From: Paucibacter aquatile
Lineage (GTDB): Bacteria > Pseudomonadota > Gammaproteobacteria > Burkholderiales > Burkholderiaceae_C
Assembly: GCF_002885975.1 (NCBI RefSeq)
Contig: NZ_POSP01000003.1
Location: 1,240,001-1,304,000 of the forward strand
Reading direction: 5' to 3'
DNA length: 64,000 bases
Part shown: positions 61,012 through 64,000 of the stretch, in pieces
Layout of the letters: the number at the start of each line of letters is the position of its first letter
How positions within the stretch are numbered: position 1 is the first letter of the stretch
The notes under the pieces: model-generated
The model's input: the letters and a program-made list of their open reading frames with translations, nothing else
Database searches by the model: none
What the model was told of the DNA's origin: nothing
Made by a program: the position numbers and the translations under genes

Positions 61012-62058
61012 TCAGCGGATGGCCCGGCGCACCGATTCGCGCAGCACCAGCTCCGGCGCCGCCAGCTGCACCGTCGGGCGCTCGCCGCGCAAGAGGCTGA
61101 GCATGGCACCGGCCGCCTGGGCGCCGGTTTCATAGACGGAATGGCGCACCGTGCTGAGCGGCGGCATGGTGTAGCGCGACATGATCAGGTCATCAAAGCC
61201 GACGATGGAGACATCGTCCGGCACCCGCAGATTGCGCCGCGCCAGGCCCAGGATGGCACCGTAAGCCATCTGGTCGTTGGAGCTGAAGATGGCACTGAAG
61301 GCCACATCGCGCTCCATCAGGCGGCTGACCGACAGCATGCCGCCGGCCTCGGTGTAATCGCTCTGCACGATCAGCTCCTGCTCGACCGGAATGCCGGCCG
61401 CCGCCAGCGCATCGAAGTAGCCGTTCTGGCGATCGATGGCATCGTCATGGATCAGATCGCCGAGCAAGAGCGCAATGCGGCGGTGGCCCAGCGAGATCAG
61501 ATGCTCGGTGGCCAGGCGCGCGCCGGCGCGGTTGTCAAAACTGAAGCTGAACAGGCGCTCGCCCGCCACCTGCCGCCCCACCACCACCATGGGCACGCTG
61601 TCGGACAAGGCCTCCAGCTCGCGGTTGTCCAGGCGACCGGCCAACACAATGACGCCGTCCACGCGGCGCGACAGCAAGGTCTCGATGGCCTTGCGCTCAT
61701 CGGCCTCGTTCCAGTTGCCGCTGACGAACAGCGGCACATAGCCGGCCGACTCCAGCTCCACCTCGATGCCGCTGAGCGCCTCGCCGTAAAACGGGCTGCT
61801 GATGCGCTGGGTGACCACGCCGATGCTCATGGTGCGCCCGCCGGCCAGGCCGCGCGCCACCGGGTTGGGGCGGAAACCGAGGGTGCGGATGGCCTCGTCC
61901 ACCGCTGCCCGCTTGAGCTCGCTGACCGTGGCCGTGCCATTGAGGATGCGCGAGACCGTGCTGGGCGAGACCCCGGCCCGGGCCGCCACCTGCTCGAGCG
62001 TGACCACGCCCTCCGCTCGGCTTGACGGCGCTTTCTTGGCTGCGGGTTTGGCTTGCAC
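61012..62058 (-). CDS. LacI-family transcriptional regulator
   Basis: The product has 348 residues from a GTG at 62058 with AAAGGA 6-7 nt upstream. The N-terminal helix-turn-helix (about 19-45) reads TLEQVAARAGVSPSTVSRIL and the hinge helix follows near NPVARGLAGGR. The sugar-binding domain (about 75-340) has the periplasmic-binding fold with SIGVVTQRISSPFYGEALSG and SIVGFDDLIMSRYTMPPLST. Its position between two operator regions that share TGAAAGCGCTTTCA makes it the likely local regulator of the receptor and ABC genes. The effector is probably a glucose-containing saccharide; the sequence does not specify which. Confidence 0.93.
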   Translation of the reverse strand: MQAKPAAKKAPSSRAEGVVTLEQVAARAGVSPSTVSRILNGTATVSELKRAAVDEAIRTLGFRPNPVARGLAGGRTMSIGVVTQRISSPFYGEALSGIEVELESAGYVPLFVSGNWNEADERKAIETLLSRRVDGVIVLAGRLDNRELEALSDSVPMVVVGRQVAGERLFSFSFDNRAGARLATEHLISLGHRRIALLLGDLIHDDAIDRQNGYFDALAAAGIPVEQELIVQSDYTEAGGMLSVSRLMERDVAFSAIFSSNDQMAYGAILGLARRNLRVPDDVSIVGFDDLIMSRYTMPPLSTVRHSVYETGAQAAGAMLSLLRGERPTVQLAAPELVLRESVRRAIR

Positions 62059-62183
62059 AGACGGTCCTTTCCACGGGGGCTGGACAGTGTAGGCGGCCCC
62101 AGGGACGGCTACGCCGCGCCCCCCGCGCTTGTCCCACTAGGGTTTACGCGGCTTGGTGCGCCGGGCCTGCCGGCACAGAATTG

Positions 62184-62197
62184 TGAAAGCGCTTTCA
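62184..62197. promoter_or_regulatory. LacI-family operator O3 upstream of the sugar ABC genes
   Basis: TGAAAGCGCTTTCA is identical to O1. It lies 22 bp before the ATG of the sugar-binding protein and 126 bp upstream of the LacI start codon, so it may control both divergent genes. Confidence 0.88.
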
Positions 62198-62219
62198 AAG
62201 CGTCAACAAACAAAAAACA

Positions 62220-63506
62220 ATGACACGAGACAAGTCCCCCGACACGCGTCGGCGCCAGTTGCTGGCTGCAGCGGCGCTCGCGCCTCTGGCCCACAGCGCG
62301 CCGGCTCAGAGCGAACCGCCACGCTTGGTGGTGGCGGCCTTTCCGCTGCTGGACCAGGTCATCAAGCAAGCCCTGCCCGCCTGGAGCCAGGCCCATGGCG
62401 GTGTGCAGGTCGAGGTGATCAGCCGCCAGTACGACGACCACCACACGGCCATGACCACGGCCCTGTCTTCGGCCAGCGCCAGCCATCTGCCCGATGTGAT
62501 CGCGCTGGAAACCATGTACATGGGCCGCTTCTCGCTGGGCGCCGGCCTGCAGGATTTGTCTGTTCCGCCCTATCTGGCCGAAGGCCTGCGCGAACGCTTC
62601 GTGCCCTTCGCCTTTGAGCAAGCGCGCAACCGCGAGGGCGCGGTGGTGGCGATTCCCGCCGACATCGGCCCGGGCTCGATGTTCTACCGCGCCGATGTGC
62701 TGGAGCGCGCCGGCCTGGGCCTGAAGGACCTGAGCGAAAGCTGGGAGGCCTACGTGCAGGCCGGCGTGCAGATCAAGGCCCGCACCGGCGCCTACCTGCT
62801 GGCGCATGCACGCTACCTGAAGGACATCGTGCTGTTCTCCAGCACCCCGGCCGGCCAGAGCATTTACTTCGACGCCCAAGGCCGGCCCAGCATCAGCAGC
62901 CCGCTGTTCCAGCGTGCCTTCGAGCTGGCGCAAAAAGTGCGGCGCCTGGGTCTGGACGCCATCGTCGACACCTGGCGCAATGACTGGAGCGAACACCTGC
63001 GCCGCGGCAAGCTGGCGACCGAGCTCTCGGGCGCCTGGATGGCCAGCCAGATGGCCAAATCGGTGGCGCCCAACACCCATGGCCTGTGGCGCGCGGCCCA
63101 GCTGCCCGGCGGCAGCTTCGGCGGCTGGGGCGGCAGCTACTACGCCATCCCGCGCCGCTCCGACCCCAGCCGCAAAGCCCTGGCCTGGTCGCTGATCCAG
63201 CACCTGACTCTCAGCCGCGAGCTGCAGCTCAGCGCCTTCAAGAACCAGGACGCCTTCCCCGCCCTGCTCAGCGCCCAGGACGACCCCTTCTTTGACGAAC
63301 CGGTCGATTTCCTCGGCGGCCAACGCGCCCGCCAGTTGTGGCGCGACGCGGCCCGCCGCATCCCCGCACGGCCCCTGCACCGGCAGAACAAGTTCGCCGA
63401 GGAGGTGGTCAATGGCGAGCTCGACAACGTGCTGATCTACGGCAAGTCCATTCCCAAGGCCCTGGCCGATGCCCAGGCCTTGCTGGTTCACAGGGCCACG
63501 CGGTGA
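62220..63506 (+). CDS. Sugar ABC transporter substrate-binding protein with Tat-type signal
   Basis: The product has 428 residues. The N-terminus DTRRRQLLAAAALAPLAHSAPAQ looks like a Tat signal (RRRQLL). The mature part is a cluster D sugar-binding fold of the SBP_bac_1 family: LVVAAFPLLDQVIKQALPAW, VDTWRNDWSEHLRRGKLATE and the hinge GGWGGSYYAIPRRS. It catches sugars in the periplasm for the permease that follows. Its stop overlaps the permease start as TGATG. The start has no clear ribosome-binding site. Confidence 0.9.
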   Translation: MTRDKSPDTRRRQLLAAAALAPLAHSAPAQSEPPRLVVAAFPLLDQVIKQALPAWSQAHGGVQVEVISRQYDDHHTAMTTALSSASASHLPDVIALETMYMGRFSLGAGLQDLSVPPYLAEGLRERFVPFAFEQARNREGAVVAIPADIGPGSMFYRADVLERAGLGLKDLSESWEAYVQAGVQIKARTGAYLLAHARYLKDIVLFSSTPAGQSIYFDAQGRPSISSPLFQRAFELAQKVRRLGLDAIVDTWRNDWSEHLRRGKLATELSGAWMASQMAKSVAPNTHGLWRAAQLPGGSFGGWGGSYYAIPRRSDPSRKALAWSLIQHLTLSRELQLSAFKNQDAFPALLSAQDDPFFDEPVDFLGGQRARQLWRDAARRIPARPLHRQNKFAEEVVNGELDNVLIYGKSIPKALADAQALLVHRATR

Positions 63507-64000
63507 TGATGATGAAAAAGACGCGTCCGTCATTTCGCCTGCCCCGCGCCTGGGTGCCCTATCTGCTGCTCAGCCCCTTTCTGGCGCTGTTCTCGATCTT
63601 CGGCTTGTTCCCCCTGCTGTTCTCGCTGTGGATGGCCTTCCAGAGCTGGGAACCCACAGCCGGGCTGGAGGCCATGCGCTTCACCGGCCTGGAGAACTTC
63701 ATCTTCGTGCTGGGTGATGCCTGGTTCTGGAAAGCCCTGGGCAACACGCTCTGGCTGGCCGTGTTCTCGGGCCTGCCCCAGCATCTGGTGGCCCTGCCGC
63801 TGGCGGTCTTCATCAACCGCGCTTTCGGGCGCCACGGCCACAGCGTGGCGGCCGCCTACTTCCTGCCTTACATCACCTCGACGGTGGCCATCGCCATGAT
63901 GTTCACCTCCCTGCTGTCCACCGACTACGGCCTGATCAACGCCCTGCTCAAGTGGGCCTTTGGCATGGAGGCGATCAACTGGTTGTGGCAGCCGCAGACC
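63506..64000 (+). CDS. Sugar ABC transporter permease, N-terminal part (3' end outside window)
   Basis: 165 codons are visible and the frame is open at the window end. A basic N-terminus (MMMKKTRPSFRLPR) precedes TM1 (WVPYLLLSPFLALFSIFGLF), then FPLLFSLWMAFQSWEP and RFTGLENFIFVLGDAWFWKA, the usual MalF-type start. Further membrane segments (NTLWLAVFSGLPQHLVALPL and AAAYFLPYITSTVAIAMMF) follow. The ATG could be at 63506, 63509 or 63512; the first overlaps the binding-protein stop. A second permease and an ATPase are expected downstream. Confidence 0.88.
   Translation, partial: MMMKKTRPSFRLPRAWVPYLLLSPFLALFSIFGLFPLLFSLWMAFQSWEPTAGLEAMRFTGLENFIFVLGDAWFWKALGNTLWLAVFSGLPQHLVALPLAVFINRAFGRHGHSVAAAYFLPYITSTVAIAMMFTSLLSTDYGLINALLKWAFGMEAINWLWQPQT

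Overview
The window is GC-rich and densely packed with genes. The gene content fits a Burkholderiales beta-proteobacterium, probably near the Roseateles/Rubrivivax/Leptothrix group. This placement is inferred from family content, not from a marker gene: a Hut pathway with HutF/HutG/HutD, a cytochrome c4, CcoG, a TamAB pair, a ctpA-like protease next to moeB, and a long TonB-dependent receptor of the Xanthomonas/Caulobacter carbohydrate type. There are about 50 protein genes, one tRNA-Arg(CCT), and no CRISPR array, rRNA or intact mobile element.

Region by region. Positions 1-1789 hold the C-terminal part of a TonB-dependent receptor and a SirB-family membrane protein. Positions 1808-11487 form a nitrate/nitrite/NO-response island. 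It has a NarX-like sensor kinase, a NarL-like regulator and an HPP-CBS membrane protein in one operon; a divergent Fnr-type regulator; and a five-gene operon DUF2249-nnrS-nsrR-ccoG-nnrS preceded by two NsrR-like operators. Positions 11570-12499 hold no convincing gene. Positions 12500-18417 hold a large lipoprotein, a peptide-type ABC binding protein, an HD-GYP protein and a cytochrome c4. Positions 18506-29317 are a collinear run MoxR ATPase - small protein - S9 peptidase - VWA protein - TamA - TamB, with a mini-ORF bridging tamA and tamB, followed by tRNA-Arg.

Positions 29525-43583 hold a methyltransferase; a divergent Fbp-type metal ABC permease and ATPase whose shared promoter region carries a Fur-like box beside an exact Fnr consensus; a C-terminal processing protease; moeB; a LOG-family hydrolase; arginase; a MarR/EamA pair with two palindromic operators; a nitroreductase; a secreted protein with three internal repeats; a DUF429 protein; and an S10 peptidase. 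After a chemotaxis receptor (43648-45201), positions 45348-53442 hold the complete histidine-utilisation locus: hutC-D-I-G-F leftward and hutU-H rightward from a shared HutC-controlled region. The HutF/HutG route implies histidine to glutamate plus formate and two ammonia.

Positions 53530-64000 look like a carbohydrate-uptake regulon: glucokinase, flavin-dependent halogenase, JmjC/cupin-like protein, SapC-family protein, TonB-dependent receptor, a LacI regulator, and a divergent sugar ABC binding protein and permease (cut by the window end). Copies of the same LacI-type operator (TGAAAGCGCTTTCA) sit before both the receptor and the ABC genes, tying outer-membrane and inner-membrane uptake together. 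The receptor-SapC-cupin-halogenase unit is the best candidate in the window for an incompletely described system: the halogenase and cupin keep catalytic residues, but their job beside a sugar receptor is not explained by the sugar genes.
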